DNA of 39,454 nt, from positions 1 through 39,454 of the forward strand of contig NZ_JWID01000015.1 in the NCBI RefSeq assembly GCF_001466305.1, written 5' to 3'. The position numbers and the translations under genes are program-made. The notes beneath the pieces were generated by a model. The model had not been told where the DNA came from. It did no database searches and worked only from the letters and a program-made list of their open reading frames with translations. This document shows, piece after piece, positions 7,912 to 17,961 of this stretch. The stretch comes from Defluviitalea phaphyphila (GTDB lineage: Bacteria > Bacillota > Clostridia > Lachnospirales > Defluviitaleaceae). Positions within the stretch are counted from its first letter, which is position 1; every line of letters starts with the position of its first letter.

Positions 7912-9273
7912 TTATAAGGTTTCCAAAGATAATTTATATTCTTTATCTAATTTTTTCATTTCTCTCCAAATAAAAACTCCTGTAATTAATGCAGATAAAG
8001 CGTCTGAGGTAGGTGCAGATAACCAAACTCCTGTTAATTTAAATATAGGTGGTAATATTAATAAAAGAGGAATTAATAATATTACTTGTCTTAATAAACT
8101 TAAAAATATAGATATTTTAGCTTTCCCAATAGCTTGAAAATAATTAGAACTCACTATTTGAAATCCTATTATAGGTAGCATGGCTAAATATATTCTAATT
8201 CCATTACTTCCTATATTAATTAGGTCTGGACTATCATTAAAAATTCGTATCACTGTTTCTGGAAATAATTCTATTATAATAAAACCTAAGGTAGAAAACA
8301 TGGTAGCCGCTCCTACAGCTAGCTTATAAGCTTTTTTTACTCTATCATACTGTTTGGCTCCATAATTATATCCAATAATTGGTTGAGAACCTTGGTTAAT
8401 CCCAAAAATAGGCATTAAAAACATCATTGCTACACTAAATATAACACTCATAGCCCCTATAGCTAAATCTCCACCATAGTTTTTTAATGCATTATTAGAT
8501 ATAGTATTAACAACACTGGCTGCTAACTGCATTGAAAAGGGAGACATTCCTATAGAAAAAATTCCCAGAATAATATCTTTAGATAATTTCATATTTTTTA
8601 TATGAAAATTTAAAGTACTATTTTTGCTTTGTAAAAATAAAAGTACATATATAGCACTAACTGTTTGTGCAAATACTGTAGCATAAGCTGCTCCTTTTAT
8701 TCCCATGTTAAAAATAAATATAAATACTGGGTCTAAAATTGTATTAATAATAGCTCCCATTAACATAGTAGCCATTGCTGCTTTAGGATGTCCTTGAGAA
8801 CGTATCATATGATTCATTCCAAATCCTATGGTATTAGCTAGTGCTCCATATAAAATAATCGTAATATAATCTTTAGCATATTTAAAAGTATCTTCACTAG
8901 CTCCAAATATCATAAGTAAAGAATCCCTAAAAATAAGTCCAAAAATAGTAATAATGGATGTAATAATAATCATTAATACAAAAGAATTTCCCAATATTTT
9001 TTCTGCATCTTCTATTTTATTCTGTCCTAATCTAATAGAAATAAGCGAAGCTCCTCCTATTCCTACTAACATAGCAAATGCCATTAAAATAGTCATAAAT
9101 GGAAAAACTATTCCTATACCTGTAAGAGCTAGCTCATCTACTCCTTTACCAACAAATATTCTATCTGCAATATTATATAAAGCATTTACAATCATTCCAA
9201 TTATGGCTGGAATAGAAAATTTAAGAAGTAAGATCCCTACTTTTTCGTTTCTTAATTGTTCTTGTCTATCCAT
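7912..9273 (-). CDS. MATE-family multidrug efflux protein
   Basis: The protein (453 residues, typical length) has about twelve hydrophobic segments in two homologous halves. MATE features include the opening NEKVGILLLKFSIPAIIGM, the segment ADRIFVGKG near residue 40, GASLISIRLGQ near 75-85, and the half-two equivalent NQGSQPIIGYNYGA near 295-308. Such pumps expel cationic compounds by Na+ or H+ antiport. The start overlaps the stop of the MarR regulator by one base (TAATG), so the two are co-translated. Expression is probably controlled by that regulator through the palindrome upstream. Confidence 0.9.
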   Translation of the reverse strand: MDRQEQLRNEKVGILLLKFSIPAIIGMIVNALYNIADRIFVGKGVDELALTGIGIVFPFMTILMAFAMLVGIGGASLISIRLGQNKIEDAEKILGNSFVLMIIITSIITIFGLIFRDSLLMIFGASEDTFKYAKDYITIILYGALANTIGFGMNHMIRSQGHPKAAMATMLMGAIINTILDPVFIFIFNMGIKGAAYATVFAQTVSAIYVLLFLQSKNSTLNFHIKNMKLSKDIILGIFSIGMSPFSMQLAASVVNTISNNALKNYGGDLAIGAMSVIFSVAMMFLMPIFGINQGSQPIIGYNYGAKQYDRVKKAYKLAVGAATMFSTLGFIIIELFPETVIRIFNDSPDLINIGSNGIRIYLAMLPIIGFQIVSSNYFQAIGKAKISIFLSLLRQVILLIPLLLILPPIFKLTGVWLSAPTSDALSALITGVFIWREMKKLDKEYKLSLETL

Positions 9274-9719
9274 TATTCATCTGCCTTTCTTTTATAATAT
9301 AAGTCTATATTTCTTGTCATAGCTTCTAAAAGTTTTATAGTCTTTTCTTTATCTTCTTCTGAAAAATCTGATATCAATATCTGCGTCCAATTTTTTAAAA
9401 CCTTGTATATTTTTCCTCTAATCTTATAGGCTTTTTCAGTTAAAAATACTAATTGAGCTCTATGGTCTTTGGGATCAGTCTTTCTACTTATATATCCTGT
9501 TTTTTCTAATTTTTTTATAGCTCTTGCAGTAGTTCCTTTATCTATATTTAATAAATTAGATATTTCCTCTTGATTAATTCCATCCTTATGATAAAGGATA
9601 TTTAAAAATATAAACTGTCCACTACTTATTCCATAGGGTTCTAACTCTTTATTTATATAACATTGCTGCTGTCTATATAAAATAGAAATATATTTTCCAA
9701 TAGATTTTGGAACAATCAC
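9273..9719 (-). CDS. MarR-family transcriptional regulator
   Basis: A 148-residue winged-helix regulator of standard MarR length. The DNA-binding part spans about 45-105: ISNLLNIDKGTTARAIKKL is the recognition helix, followed by the wing RKTDPKDHRAQLVFLT with its D-x-R. The N-terminal and C-terminal helices form the dimer interface. It starts with GTG, eight bases after AGGAAGGAG. It is the first gene of a two-gene operon with a MATE pump, the usual arrangement for local repression relieved by a pump substrate. Confidence 0.9.
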   Translation of the reverse strand: MIVPKSIGKYISILYRQQQCYINKELEPYGISSGQFIFLNILYHKDGINQEEISNLLNIDKGTTARAIKKLEKTGYISRKTDPKDHRAQLVFLTEKAYKIRGKIYKVLKNWTQILISDFSEEDKEKTIKLLEAMTRNIDLYYKRKADE

Positions 9720-9753
9720 TTATAGTCTCCTTCCTAATTTAATTGCGATAACA

Positions 9754-9794
9754 ACTATATCACAATATAAAATAGTTGTCAATGCAACTATTTT
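9754..9794 (-). promoter_or_regulatory. marR-MATE promoter with palindromic operator
   Basis: On the minus strand the -35 TTGACA (9777-9782) and -10 TATAGT (9754-9759) are spaced by 17 bp. The 10-bp inverted repeat AAAATAGTTG / CAACTATTTT (9769-9778 and 9785-9794) overlaps the -35 box. A third copy of the half-site, CAACTAT, lies at 9753-9759 over the -10 box. This is the layout expected for autorepression by the MarR protein. Confidence 0.78.
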
Positions 9795-9927
9795 ATTTTA
9801 AAATTTTCAACTTAAAAAATCTTCTACATTTATAAATAACTATTAAAATGTAATTTTTATAGTATCTAATAACATTTTTATTTTATATTGATTAATTAAT
9901 TGTAATTATACTATTAAGGAGAAATAT

Positions 9928-10629
9928 ATGATGTATAAGATTCAGTCCAATCGTATTTGGGAAATTGATTTTCTAAGGGGAATTGCTATTATTCTTATGA
10001 TGATATTTCATTTTTTATTTGATCTTTCTAATTTTTATAATATTAAAATTCCTTTATGGAATAATTTTTGGTACTACGAAGGAAAACTTTCTGCAATTTT
10101 ATTTATAATTTTATCGGGAATAAGCAGTAATTTAAGTAAAAATAATTTTAAAAGAGGAATTAAAATTCTTGGTATCGGATTATTTCTAACTATTAGTTCT
10201 TTTTTAATTATGCCATCAAAGTATATTCGTTTTGGTATTTTACATCTTTTAGGAACTAGTATGATTTTGTATCATTTTCTTAATGGTTTATCATTAAATT
10301 TAATTTTCTTTTTATCTATAATAGTTATTATTTTAGGGATAATTTTTGATTTTATAATTGTAGATACTTATTTTTTTATTCCTTTAGGACTTATCCATAA
10401 TAATTTTATTTCTATGGATTATTATCCTATTTTACCATGGTTTGGAGTCTTTTTATTTGGAACAATTTTGGGAAAACTTTTTTATAAAGAAAAAAAGAGC
10501 ATCTTCCATAAAAACTATTCTAATGATTTTCTTTGCTTTATTGGAAGACACTCTTTGTTTATTTATTTAATACATCAACCGGTATTTTTAATATTCCTTG
10601 AATTAACTAATTCTTTATTTCCTTTATAA
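9928..10629 (+). CDS. DUF1624 (HGSNAT catalytic-like) membrane protein
   Basis: The protein has 233 residues and about seven hydrophobic helices. The opening IWEIDFLRGIAIILMMIFH is the DUF1624 signature (D-x-x-R-G at the start of helix 1 and a histidine at its end), and RHSLFIYLIHQP near the C-terminus is the conserved last helix. The family is related to heparan-alpha-glucosaminide N-acetyltransferase and to membrane acyltransferases. The substrate in bacteria is generally unknown. AAGGAG at 9916-9921 serves either the ATG at 9928 or the one at 9931. It is a lone plus-strand gene whose 3-prime end overlaps the convergent ilvB2 gene by 6 bp. Confidence 0.8.
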   Translation: MMYKIQSNRIWEIDFLRGIAIILMMIFHFLFDLSNFYNIKIPLWNNFWYYEGKLSAILFIILSGISSNLSKNNFKRGIKILGIGLFLTISSFLIMPSKYIRFGILHLLGTSMILYHFLNGLSLNLIFFLSIIVIILGIIFDFIIVDTYFFIPLGLIHNNFISMDYYPILPWFGVFLFGTILGKLFYKEKKSIFHKNYSNDFLCFIGRHSLFIYLIHQPVFLIFLELTNSLFPL

Positions 10630-12294
10630 ATCTTCTACTATTACATCTTCTATAGCCTTTCCTGGTGGCACCATTGGCAATACTTTTTCATCTATATTTA
10701 TATGACAATCTAAAATAATAGGTTCTTCTAAATTAAATGTTTCAGATAAAGCTTTTTCTAATTCTTTTTCTGTAGTTACTTTATATGCTTTTATATTATA
10801 AGCTTCCCCTAATTTTACAAAATCAGGTCCTCTATCTAAAGTAGTCGATGAATATCTTTTTCCATAAAACATAGTTTGCCACTGTCTAACCATTCCCAAA
10901 GCTCCATTATTAATAATTATAATCTTTATTGGTAATTTATAAGCACTAATAGTAGCTAACTCATTACAATTCATCCTAAAACTACCGTCTCCAGCTATAT
11001 GAATTACTTTTTTATCAGGCTTTCCTATTTGAGCTCCTATAGCTGCTCCTGTGCCATATCCCATAGTTCCAAGTCCTCCAGAAGAAATATAAGTACGAGG
11101 TTTTGTAAATTTATAATATTGAGCAGCCCACATCTGATGCTGACCTACTTCAGTAGTAATAATTGCTTCTCCATCACTGATTTCGTATAACTTTTCTATA
11201 ATATATTGTGGCTTTAAATTGCCATCCTGTATGTAACCTACAGGATATTCTTTCATTAAATTTTCTATCTTTTCGTTCCATGTATTAGAGGGTCTATTTT
11301 CTAATTTACTATTTAACATACTTAATACTGTTTTTACATCCCCAATTATATAATGATATGTACGAATGTTTTTATTAATTTCTGCTGGGTCAATATCTAT
11401 ATGAAGCACCTTAGCTTCTGGTGCAAATCTTTCTAATTTACTTACTACTCTATCACTAAATCGAGCCCCTATTGCAATAAGTAAATCACATTCTGTAGCT
11501 GCTATATTAGAAGCTTTTGTTCCATGCATTCCTATCATACCTGTATAAAGTTTATGAGTTGCTGGAAACACTCCTTGTCCCATTAGGCTACATGCTACTG
11601 GAGCATTTAATTTTTCTACAAAACTAAGTAGTTCTTTTTCTGCATTAGCATATCCTACCCCTCCTCCTGCATAAACAAAAGGCTTGGTAGAATTTTTAAT
11701 TAACTTTATAGCTTTTTCTATATCCTTTTCTTTTATTTGTTCCGTATGGATTTCTACTGGCTTCGGTTCTTTATAAGAATATTCTGCCTTTAAAGCTGTT
11801 ATATCCTTTGGAATATCAATAAGTACGGGCCCTGGTCGTCCTTCCTTTGCTATATAAAATGCTTTTCTTATCGTATCTGCTAATTTATTTACATCTTTTA
11901 CAATATAATTATGTTTTGTAATAGGCATTGTAATTCCTCTAATATCTACTTCTTGAAAACTGTCTTTTCCTAATAACGGAACTGCAACATTTCCTGTTAT
12001 AGCTACCATAGGAACAGAATCCATGTAAGCTGTTGCTATTCCTGTTACTAAATTAGTTGCTCCTGGTCCAGATGTAGCAATACACACTCCTACTTTCCCA
12101 GTTGCTCGTGCATATCCATCAGCAGCATGAGCAGCCCCTTGTTCATGAGCAGTTAAAATATGTTTTATTTCATTTTGATGTTTATATAATTCATCATATA
12201 TATTTAAAACAGCTCCTCCAGGATAACCAAAAACTGTATCTACTCCTTGTTCTTTTAAACATTCTATTAATATCTGTGCTCCTGTAAGCTGCAT
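10624..12294 (-). CDS. ilvB: Acetolactate synthase large subunit (second copy)
   Basis: This ThDP/FAD enzyme (556 residues) condenses two pyruvates to acetolactate, or pyruvate and 2-oxobutanoate to acetohydroxybutyrate. The catalytic glutamate is E51 in TAHEQGAAHAADGYAR. The FAD region includes GMIGMHGTKASN. The ThDP/Mg motif runs from GDGSFRMNCNELAT to the IIINN end. The C-terminal lid VLPMVPPGKAIEDVI is complete. It is the last gene of the operon, behind AGGAGG and a palindromic hairpin after ilvD. The operon has one regulatory subunit gene (ilvN), next to the other copy. The two proteins are clearly paralogous but well diverged, for example A-H-E-Q-G against R-Q-E-Q-A around the catalytic Glu. 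A catabolic AlsS role is less likely, given its place in the operon. Confidence 0.92.
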   Translation of the reverse strand: MQLTGAQILIECLKEQGVDTVFGYPGGAVLNIYDELYKHQNEIKHILTAHEQGAAHAADGYARATGKVGVCIATSGPGATNLVTGIATAYMDSVPMVAITGNVAVPLLGKDSFQEVDIRGITMPITKHNYIVKDVNKLADTIRKAFYIAKEGRPGPVLIDIPKDITALKAEYSYKEPKPVEIHTEQIKEKDIEKAIKLIKNSTKPFVYAGGGVGYANAEKELLSFVEKLNAPVACSLMGQGVFPATHKLYTGMIGMHGTKASNIAATECDLLIAIGARFSDRVVSKLERFAPEAKVLHIDIDPAEINKNIRTYHYIIGDVKTVLSMLNSKLENRPSNTWNEKIENLMKEYPVGYIQDGNLKPQYIIEKLYEISDGEAIITTEVGQHQMWAAQYYKFTKPRTYISSGGLGTMGYGTGAAIGAQIGKPDKKVIHIAGDGSFRMNCNELATISAYKLPIKIIIINNGALGMVRQWQTMFYGKRYSSTTLDRGPDFVKLGEAYNIKAYKVTTEKELEKALSETFNLEEPIILDCHINIDEKVLPMVPPGKAIEDVIVEDL

Positions 12295-12312
12295 AATTCC
12301 CCTCCTCTTGAT

Positions 12313-12340
12313 AAGAAATGCGGCTATAGCCGCATTTCTT
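12313..12340. repeat. Perfect 28-bp palindrome (hairpin) between ilvD and ilvB2
   Basis: AAGAAATGCGGC (12313-12324) and GCCGCATTTCTT (12329-12340) flank a TATA loop. In the direction of ilv transcription it is followed by TTATCAAGAGGAGG with no real T-run. It is therefore more likely a weak attenuator or RNA processing/stability hairpin than a full terminator. Confidence 0.75.
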
Positions 12341-12348
12341 TATTTTAT

Positions 12349-14013
12349 TTAATTAGTTTTTAATACTCCACCGGTACTTGCAGATGTTACTAATTTTGCA
12401 TATCTTGCCAAATATCCTGTCTTTATTTTAGGTTCTGGTGCTTTCCAATTTTCTTTTCTTCTTTGTAATTCTTCATCAGAAACTTCTAAATTAATAGTTC
12501 CTTTTATCATATCTATAGATATAATATCTCCATCTTCTACCAAAGCAATAGGTCCTCCTTCTGCTGCTTCCGGAGATATATGTCCAATAGATGCTCCTCT
12601 TGTAGCTCCACTAAAACGTCCATCTGTAATAAGAGCTACATCTTTATCAAGTCCCATTCCTGCAAGGGCGGAAGTTGGAGAAAGCATTTCTCTCATTCCT
12701 GGACCTCCTTTAGGGCCCTCATAACGAATGACCACTACTTCTCCTTTATTAATCTTTCCTCCAAGAATAGCTTTTATTACTTCTTCTTCTGAATCAAATA
12801 CCCTAGCAGGACCTTTATGAACTAACATTTCTTCTGCTACTGCAGAACGTTTTACAACACATCCATCGGGAGCTAAATTACCTTTTAATACTGCAATTCC
12901 TCCAGTTTTACTATAAGGATTTTCAATAGGACGAATTACTTCTTTATTACGGTTAACTGCTCCTTTTATATTTTCCCCTAATGTTTTTCCTGTTACAGTC
13001 TTAAGTGATAAATCTAATAAATCTTTCTTAGATAACTCTTTCATTACAGCTTGCACTCCACCAGCTGCATATAAATCTTCTATATGATTAGGTCCAGCAG
13101 GAGATAATTTGCAAAGATTTGGAGTTCTTGAACTTATTTCATTTGCTATTTCTAAATTCAATTCAACCCCTGCTTCATGAGCAATAGCTGGAAGATGAAG
13201 CATACTATTAGTACTACATCCCAAGGCCATATCTACTGTTAAAGCATTATAAAATGCTTCTTTTGTCATGATATCTCTTGGTTTTATATCCTTTTCTAAA
13301 AGTTTCATAACAGCCATACCTGCTTTTTTAGCTAAACGAATTCTTTCTGCATATACAGCAGGTATTGTTCCATTTCCTGGAAGCCCCATACCTAATACTT
13401 CTGTTAAACAATTCATACTATTAGCAGTAAACATTCCTGAACAAGAACCACATCCAGGACAAGCTGTCTCTTCACAATGATATAGTTCTTCTTCTGTCAT
13501 CTTTCCTGCTTTTACAGCTCCAACTGCTTCAAACATAGTGGATAAACTAATACTCTTACCTTCTATTTTCCCCGCAAGCATAGGTCCTCCACTTACTACT
13601 ACTGTTGGAATATTTATTCTAGCGGCAGCCATAAGCATTGCAGGAACAATTTTATCACAATTTGGAATCATAACTAAGGCATCAAACCCATGAGCCATTG
13701 CCATAGTTTCAATAGAATCAGCTATTAATTCTCTAGAAGCTAAGGAGTAATGCATTCCTATACTTCCCATAGCTATTCCATCGCATACTCCTATGGCTGG
13801 AAATTCAATAGGAGTTCCTCCTCCCATTCTAACTCCTGCTTTTACGGCTTCTGTTATAGTATCTAGATGAATATGCCCTGGAATTATTTCATTTTTAGCA
13901 TTAACAATTCCTACTAAAGGCTGATTTATTTCTTCATCTATATATCCCATAGCCTTAAATAGAGAACGGTGAGGAGCTTTTTCTATTCCTTTTTTTACAC
14001 GGTCACTTCTCAT
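12349..14013 (-). CDS. ilvD: Dihydroxy-acid dehydratase
   Basis: An Fe-S dehydratase of 554 residues that converts dihydroxyisovalerate and dihydroxymethylvalerate to the branched 2-oxo acids. Visible IlvD/Edd features are the N-terminal R-S-D-x-V-K-K-G-x-x-x-A-P-H-R-S-L block, the cysteine in [12 protein letters not shown], the [16 protein letters not shown] segment, and [10 protein letters not shown] near the C-terminus. The cluster should be oxygen-sensitive. Start ATG follows AAGGAG. It lies 11 bp after ilvE and about 54 bp before ilvB2 in the T-box-controlled operon. Confidence 0.96.
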   Translation of the reverse strand: MRSDRVKKGIEKAPHRSLFKAMGYIDEEINQPLVGIVNAKNEIIPGHIHLDTITEAVKAGVRMGGGTPIEFPAIGVCDGIAMGSIGMHYSLASRELIADSIETMAMAHGFDALVMIPNCDKIVPAMLMAAARINIPTVVVSGGPMLAGKIEGKSISLSTMFEAVGAVKAGKMTEEELYHCEETACPGCGSCSGMFTANSMNCLTEVLGMGLPGNGTIPAVYAERIRLAKKAGMAVMKLLEKDIKPRDIMTKEAFYNALTVDMALGCSTNSMLHLPAIAHEAGVELNLEIANEISSRTPNLCKLSPAGPNHIEDLYAAGGVQAVMKELSKKDLLDLSLKTVTGKTLGENIKGAVNRNKEVIRPIENPYSKTGGIAVLKGNLAPDGCVVKRSAVAEEMLVHKGPARVFDSEEEVIKAILGGKINKGEVVVIRYEGPKGGPGMREMLSPTSALAGMGLDKDVALITDGRFSGATRGASIGHISPEAAEGGPIALVEDGDIISIDMIKGTINLEVSDEELQRRKENWKAPEPKIKTGYLARYAKLVTSASTGGVLKTN

Positions 14014-14024
14014 ATTTTCACTCC

Positions 14025-14909
14025 TTATTCATATATTGGTTCTCCATTATTTCTTGCATACTCTTGGAACGCTTTTAATAATTTTTTTGTTATAGGTCCT
14101 GCTACTCCACTTCCTATAGTTCTTCCATCAACTTGAGTAACAGCTATAGCTTCTGCAGCTGTTCCTGTAAGAAAACATTCATCTGCGTTATATACATTAT
14201 ATAAAGTAAATTCTTTTTCATATATTTCTATACCCATTTCTTTAGCTAAATCCATAATAGTTCTTCTTGTTATTCCATCTAATATTCCTACATGAATAGG
14301 AGGAGTATAAATAACACCATCTTTTACAATGAAAATATTATCTCCTGTACATTCTGCCACAATTCCATCATGATTTAACATTAAAGCTTCAGAAGCTCCC
14401 GCACGATTAGCTTCTATTTTAGCTAATATATTATTTAAATAATTTAAAGATTTTACTTGAGGGTCAACGATAGTCGCTTTATTTCTTCTTTGAGCAGCAG
14501 TAATTATAGGCATTCCTTTTTCATACATTTCTTTTGGATATAATGTAATAGTAGAAGCAATACAAAATACTGTAGGCTTAGGACATTTTGTAGGACTAAG
14601 ACCTAAATCTCCTCTCCCTCTAGTTACAACTAATCTAATATATCCATCTTTTAAATTATTTCTTCTACATGTTTCTATTAATACTTCTTTCATTTCTTCT
14701 TTACTCATTGGAATTTCTAACATAATAGCTTTAGCTGCTGCAAATATTCTATCAATATGTTCTTTACACTTAAAAATTCTACCATTATAAAAACGAATTC
14801 CTTCAAATACTCCGTCTCCATATAATAGCCCATGGTCAAATACTGATACTTTTGCTTCTGATTCCTTTACATATTCTCCGTCTAAATAAATAATCAATTC
14901 ATCCGACAT
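14025..14909 (-). CDS. ilvE: Branched-chain amino-acid aminotransferase
   Basis: A class IV PLP aminotransferase of 294 residues that catalyses the last step to valine, isoleucine and leucine. The family blocks [18 protein letters not shown], the PLP lysine in [33 protein letters not shown] and [10 protein letters not shown] are all present. These assign it to the IlvE type rather than D-amino-acid transaminase, though a broader specificity cannot be excluded. It sits between leuB and ilvD with short gaps and an AGGAGG ribosome binding site. Confidence 0.93.
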   Translation of the reverse strand: MSDELIIYLDGEYVKESEAKVSVFDHGLLYGDGVFEGIRFYNGRIFKCKEHIDRIFAAAKAIMLEIPMSKEEMKEVLIETCRRNNLKDGYIRLVVTRGRGDLGLSPTKCPKPTVFCIASTITLYPKEMYEKGMPIITAAQRRNKATIVDPQVKSLNYLNNILAKIEANRAGASEALMLNHDGIVAECTGDNIFIVKDGVIYTPPIHVGILDGITRRTIMDLAKEMGIEIYEKEFTLYNVYNADECFLTGTAAEAIAVTQVDGRTIGSGVAGPITKKLLKAFQEYARNNGEPIYE

Positions 14910-14935
14910 ATTAATTCCTCCTATTTTTTATAATA

Positions 14936-16006
14936 TTATAAAGCATTAATAATTAATTCTCCCATTTCTTTTGTTCCAACTAATTTCATGCCTTCGCTCA
15001 TAATATCTCCTGTACGATAGTTTTCCTCTAGCACTTTTGTAACTGCATCTTCTATACAAGAAGCTTCTTTTTCTAAATTAAAAGAATAACGAAGCATCAT
15101 AGCTGCTGACAAAATAGTAGCAATAGGATTAGCTTTGTTTTGTCCTGCAATATCAGGAGCGGAACCATGAATTGGTTCATACATTCCAAGAGTACCCTCT
15201 CCTAAACTAGCAGAAGGAAGCATTCCAATAGACCCTGTAATCATACTAGCTTCATCAGATAAAATATCTCCAAACATATTACTTGTAACTATTACATCAA
15301 ATTGTTTTGGATTTCTTACTAATTGCATCGCAGCATTATCTACATACATATGGTTAAGTTCAACTTCTGGATAATCTTTTGCCACTTTTTCTACTACGGA
15401 TCTCCAAAGTCTTGAAGATTCTAAAATATTAGCTTTATCAACGCTGGTTACTTTTTTATTTCTTTTCATAGCTGAATCAAAAGCTATTTTTGCTATACGT
15501 TCTACTTCTTTTACAGAATAGCATTCTGTATCATAAGCTTCTTCACCATTTATACTATCTCGTCTTCCTCTTTCTCCAAAATAAATTCCACCTGTAAGTT
15601 CACGAACTACAAGAATATCTAATCCATCTCCTATAATTTCAGGTTTTAAAGGACAAGCATCTTTTAAAGCTTTATGAAGTGTAGCTGGTCTAAGATTTGC
15701 AAAAAGTCCTAATTCCCCTCTAAGCCCTAATAAAGCTTTTTCTGGTCTTTTATCTCCTGGTAAATTATCCCATTTAGGTCCTCCTACAGCACCTAACAAT
15801 ACAGAATCACTTTTTTTACAAATATCTATAGTTTCTTGTGGAAGAGGTTCTCCTTTTGCATCAATAGCTGCTCCTCCTGCTAATACCTCCGTGTAATTAA
15901 ATGTATGACCAAATTTTTCTCCTATTTTATTTAAAACTAATACTGCTTGTTCTATAATATCTGGTCCAATTCCATCTCCTGGAATAGTTGCTATATTGAA
16001 ATTCAT
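14936..16006 (-). CDS. leuB: 3-isopropylmalate dehydrogenase (also methylmalate dehydrogenase)
   Basis: A 356-residue NAD-dependent beta-decarboxylating dehydrogenase. LeuB hallmarks are [12 protein letters not shown] at the N-terminus, [28 protein letters not shown] and [14 protein letters not shown]. It oxidises 3-isopropylmalate for leucine. With cimA in the same operon it is expected also to oxidise 3-methylmalate to 2-oxobutanoate for isoleucine. It begins after an unusually long 170-bp gap from leuD that contains a long hairpin. The ribosome binding site is GGAGGG. Confidence 0.95.
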   Translation of the reverse strand: MNFNIATIPGDGIGPDIIEQAVLVLNKIGEKFGHTFNYTEVLAGGAAIDAKGEPLPQETIDICKKSDSVLLGAVGGPKWDNLPGDKRPEKALLGLRGELGLFANLRPATLHKALKDACPLKPEIIGDGLDILVVRELTGGIYFGERGRRDSINGEEAYDTECYSVKEVERIAKIAFDSAMKRNKKVTSVDKANILESSRLWRSVVEKVAKDYPEVELNHMYVDNAAMQLVRNPKQFDVIVTSNMFGDILSDEASMITGSIGMLPSASLGEGTLGMYEPIHGSAPDIAGQNKANPIATILSAAMMLRYSFNLEKEASCIEDAVTKVLEENYRTGDIMSEGMKLVGTKEMGELIINAL

Positions 16007-16064
16007 TTTTTTCCCTCCATTTTATCAAAAAGTAATTCTTTTGTATTATGACTATAAAAAGATT

Positions 16065-16125
16065 GGGAATACTCAAATATTTCTAAGGTTTTATTTAATT
16101 CCTTAGAAATATTTGATTAATTCCC
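16065..16125. repeat. Long inverted repeat (hairpin) between leuD and leuB
   Basis: A 16-bp perfect arm pair, TCAAATATTTCTAAGG (16073-16088) and CCTTAGAAATATTTGA (16101-16116), has a 12-nt loop. It is extended outward by GGGAAT (16065-16070) and ATTCCC (16120-16125). On the transcribed strand it is followed by AATCTTTTTATAG, only a weak T-run. It sits mid-operon, so partial termination, mRNA processing or a remnant mobile repeat are all possible. Confidence 0.8.
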
Positions 16126-16176
16126 TTTATAATTTAATTTATATAATTTGATTATATTTCTAATTTATCTCTATAT

Positions 16177-16668
16177 TTATACTAAATCTTTTTGAATATA
16201 TTTTATTAATCCATCTGATTCTATGATTTTTTGCATGAATTCTGGAAATGCTTGTGCTTGATAAGTTTCATTTTTAGTTATATTTTTTATAGTTCCTGTA
16301 GAAAAATCTATTTCTACTTCATCTCCTGCATCTATCCCTTTTACAGCTTCTTCACATTCTAATATTGGAAGTCCAATATTAATTGCATTACGATAGAAAA
16401 TTCTTGCAAAAGTACTTGCTATAACACAGGATATTCCTGAAGCTTTAATTGCTATTGGAGCATGTTCTCTTGATGAACCACATCCAAAGTTTTTATCCGC
16501 TACAATGATATCTCCTTGTTTTACTTCCTTAACAAAATTAATATCTATATCTTCCATACAATGTTTTGCTAATTCTTGTGGGTCTGATGTATTTAGGTAA
16601 CGTGCTGGAATAATTACATCTGTATCCACATTATCTCCATATTTAAATACTCTTCCTTTTACTTTCAT
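16177..16668 (-). CDS. leuD: 3-isopropylmalate dehydratase small subunit
   Basis: The 163-residue swivel subunit that partners LeuC in isomerising 2-isopropylmalate to 3-isopropylmalate and, in this operon, citramalate to 3-methylmalate. [13 protein letters not shown] near the N-terminus and [13 protein letters not shown] near residue 60 are the LeuD substrate-binding blocks. The short form without long insertions is the bacterial/archaeal LeuD2 type. The ATG at 16668 lies seven bases after AAGGAGG. An adjoining GTG at 16671 is only four bases away and less likely. It starts 15 bp after leuC. Confidence 0.94.
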   Translation of the reverse strand: MKVKGRVFKYGDNVDTDVIIPARYLNTSDPQELAKHCMEDIDINFVKEVKQGDIIVADKNFGCGSSREHAPIAIKASGISCVIASTFARIFYRNAINIGLPILECEEAVKGIDAGDEVEIDFSTGTIKNITKNETYQAQAFPEFMQKIIESDGLIKYIQKDLV

Positions 16669-16683
16669 CACTAGTCCTCCTTA

Positions 16684-17946
16684 TTATGCTATATTTTCTG
16701 GATTGGTGATTTTACCCGTAAGGGCTGATGCTGCTGCAACTGCTGGACTTGCAAGATAAACTTCTGATTCTGGATGTCCCATACGTCCTACAAAATTTCT
16801 ATTGGTTGTTGCAATAGCTCTTTCTCCTTTTGCAAGTATACCCATATGTCCTCCAAGACAAGGACCACAAGTAGGAGTACTAAATACTGCTCCTGCTTCT
16901 ACCATATCCGCAACAAGTCCTTCTTTTAATGCTTGAAGATAAATATTTTGTGTTCCAGGAAATACTATAACTCTAACTCCTTTTGCTACTTTCTTTCCTC
17001 TTAATATACTTGCTGCTACTCTTAAATCTTCCATTCGTCCGTTTGTACAAGACCCTATTACTACTTGGTCTATTTTAATATCCCCTACTTCATCAATAGT
17101 ACGAGTATTTTCTGGAAGATGAGGAAATGCTACTGTAGGACGAATTTTACTAAGATCTATTTCATATACTGCATCATATTCTGCATCTTCATCCGCTTCA
17201 TAAACTTTATATTCTTTTGTAGAATGTTCCTTTACATAAGCTATAGTTTTTTCATCTACTGGGAAAATACCATTTTTAGCTCCTGCTTCTATTGCCATAT
17301 TTGCTATTGTAAATCTATCATCCATGGAAAGATTACTAATGCCTTCTCCTACAAATTCCATAGATTTATATAATGCACCATCTACTCCAATCATACCTAT
17401 AATGTGAAGTATTACATCTTTACCACTAACCCATTTATTCATTTTACCTTTTAAAACAAATTTTATAGCAGAAGGTACTTTAAACCATGCTTTTCCAGTT
17501 GCCATACCTGCTGCCATATCTGTACTTCCTATTCCTGTTGAAAAAGCTCCAAGAGCTCCATAAGTACATGTATGAGAGTCTGCTCCAATAACAACATCTC
17601 CTGGTACAACTAATCCTTTTTCTGGAATAAGAGCATGTTCAATACCCATTTCTCCTACTTCAAAATAATTTTCAATTTCTTTATCTCTTGCAAATTCACG
17701 AATATATTTACATTGTTCTGCAGCTTTAATATCCTTATTAGGAGTAAAATGGTCTGGTACAATTGCAACTTTCTTTTTGTCAAATACTTTGTCAACTCCA
17801 ATTTTTTTAAATTCTTTTACTGCAACTGGAGTTGTAACATCATTCCCAAGTACTAAATCTAAATTAGCTTCTATAAGTTGTCCTGCCACAACTTTTTCAA
17901 GCCCTGCATGAGCCGCTAATATTTTTTGTGTCATTGTCATTCCCAT
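16684..17946 (-). CDS. leuC: 3-isopropylmalate dehydratase large subunit
   Basis: This aconitase-type subunit (420 residues, the shorter LeuC2/HacA-like class) binds the catalytic [4Fe-4S] cluster. Ligand cysteines lie in [13 protein letters not shown] and in the CGPC of [31 protein letters not shown] and [13 protein letters not shown] are the other family blocks. It should serve both 2-isopropylmalate (leucine) and citramalate (isoleucine). The ATG follows AAGGAG by eight bases, just after cimA. Confidence 0.95.
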   Translation of the reverse strand: MGMTMTQKILAAHAGLEKVVAGQLIEANLDLVLGNDVTTPVAVKEFKKIGVDKVFDKKKVAIVPDHFTPNKDIKAAEQCKYIREFARDKEIENYFEVGEMGIEHALIPEKGLVVPGDVVIGADSHTCTYGALGAFSTGIGSTDMAAGMATGKAWFKVPSAIKFVLKGKMNKWVSGKDVILHIIGMIGVDGALYKSMEFVGEGISNLSMDDRFTIANMAIEAGAKNGIFPVDEKTIAYVKEHSTKEYKVYEADEDAEYDAVYEIDLSKIRPTVAFPHLPENTRTIDEVGDIKIDQVVIGSCTNGRMEDLRVAASILRGKKVAKGVRVIVFPGTQNIYLQALKEGLVADMVEAGAVFSTPTCGPCLGGHMGILAKGERAIATTNRNFVGRMGHPESEVYLASPAVAAASALTGKITNPENIA

Positions 17947-17961
17947 AGTCTCATCTCCTTG

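Noticed and set aside
12313-12340. Full Rho-independent terminator ending the operon after ilvD
   Set aside because: No T-run follows in the direction of transcription and ilvB2 continues 18 bp later with no promoter seen.
16065-16125. Insertion sequence or MITE ends
   Set aside because: A single hairpin without target-site duplication or coding remnant; only a genome search for copies could support it.
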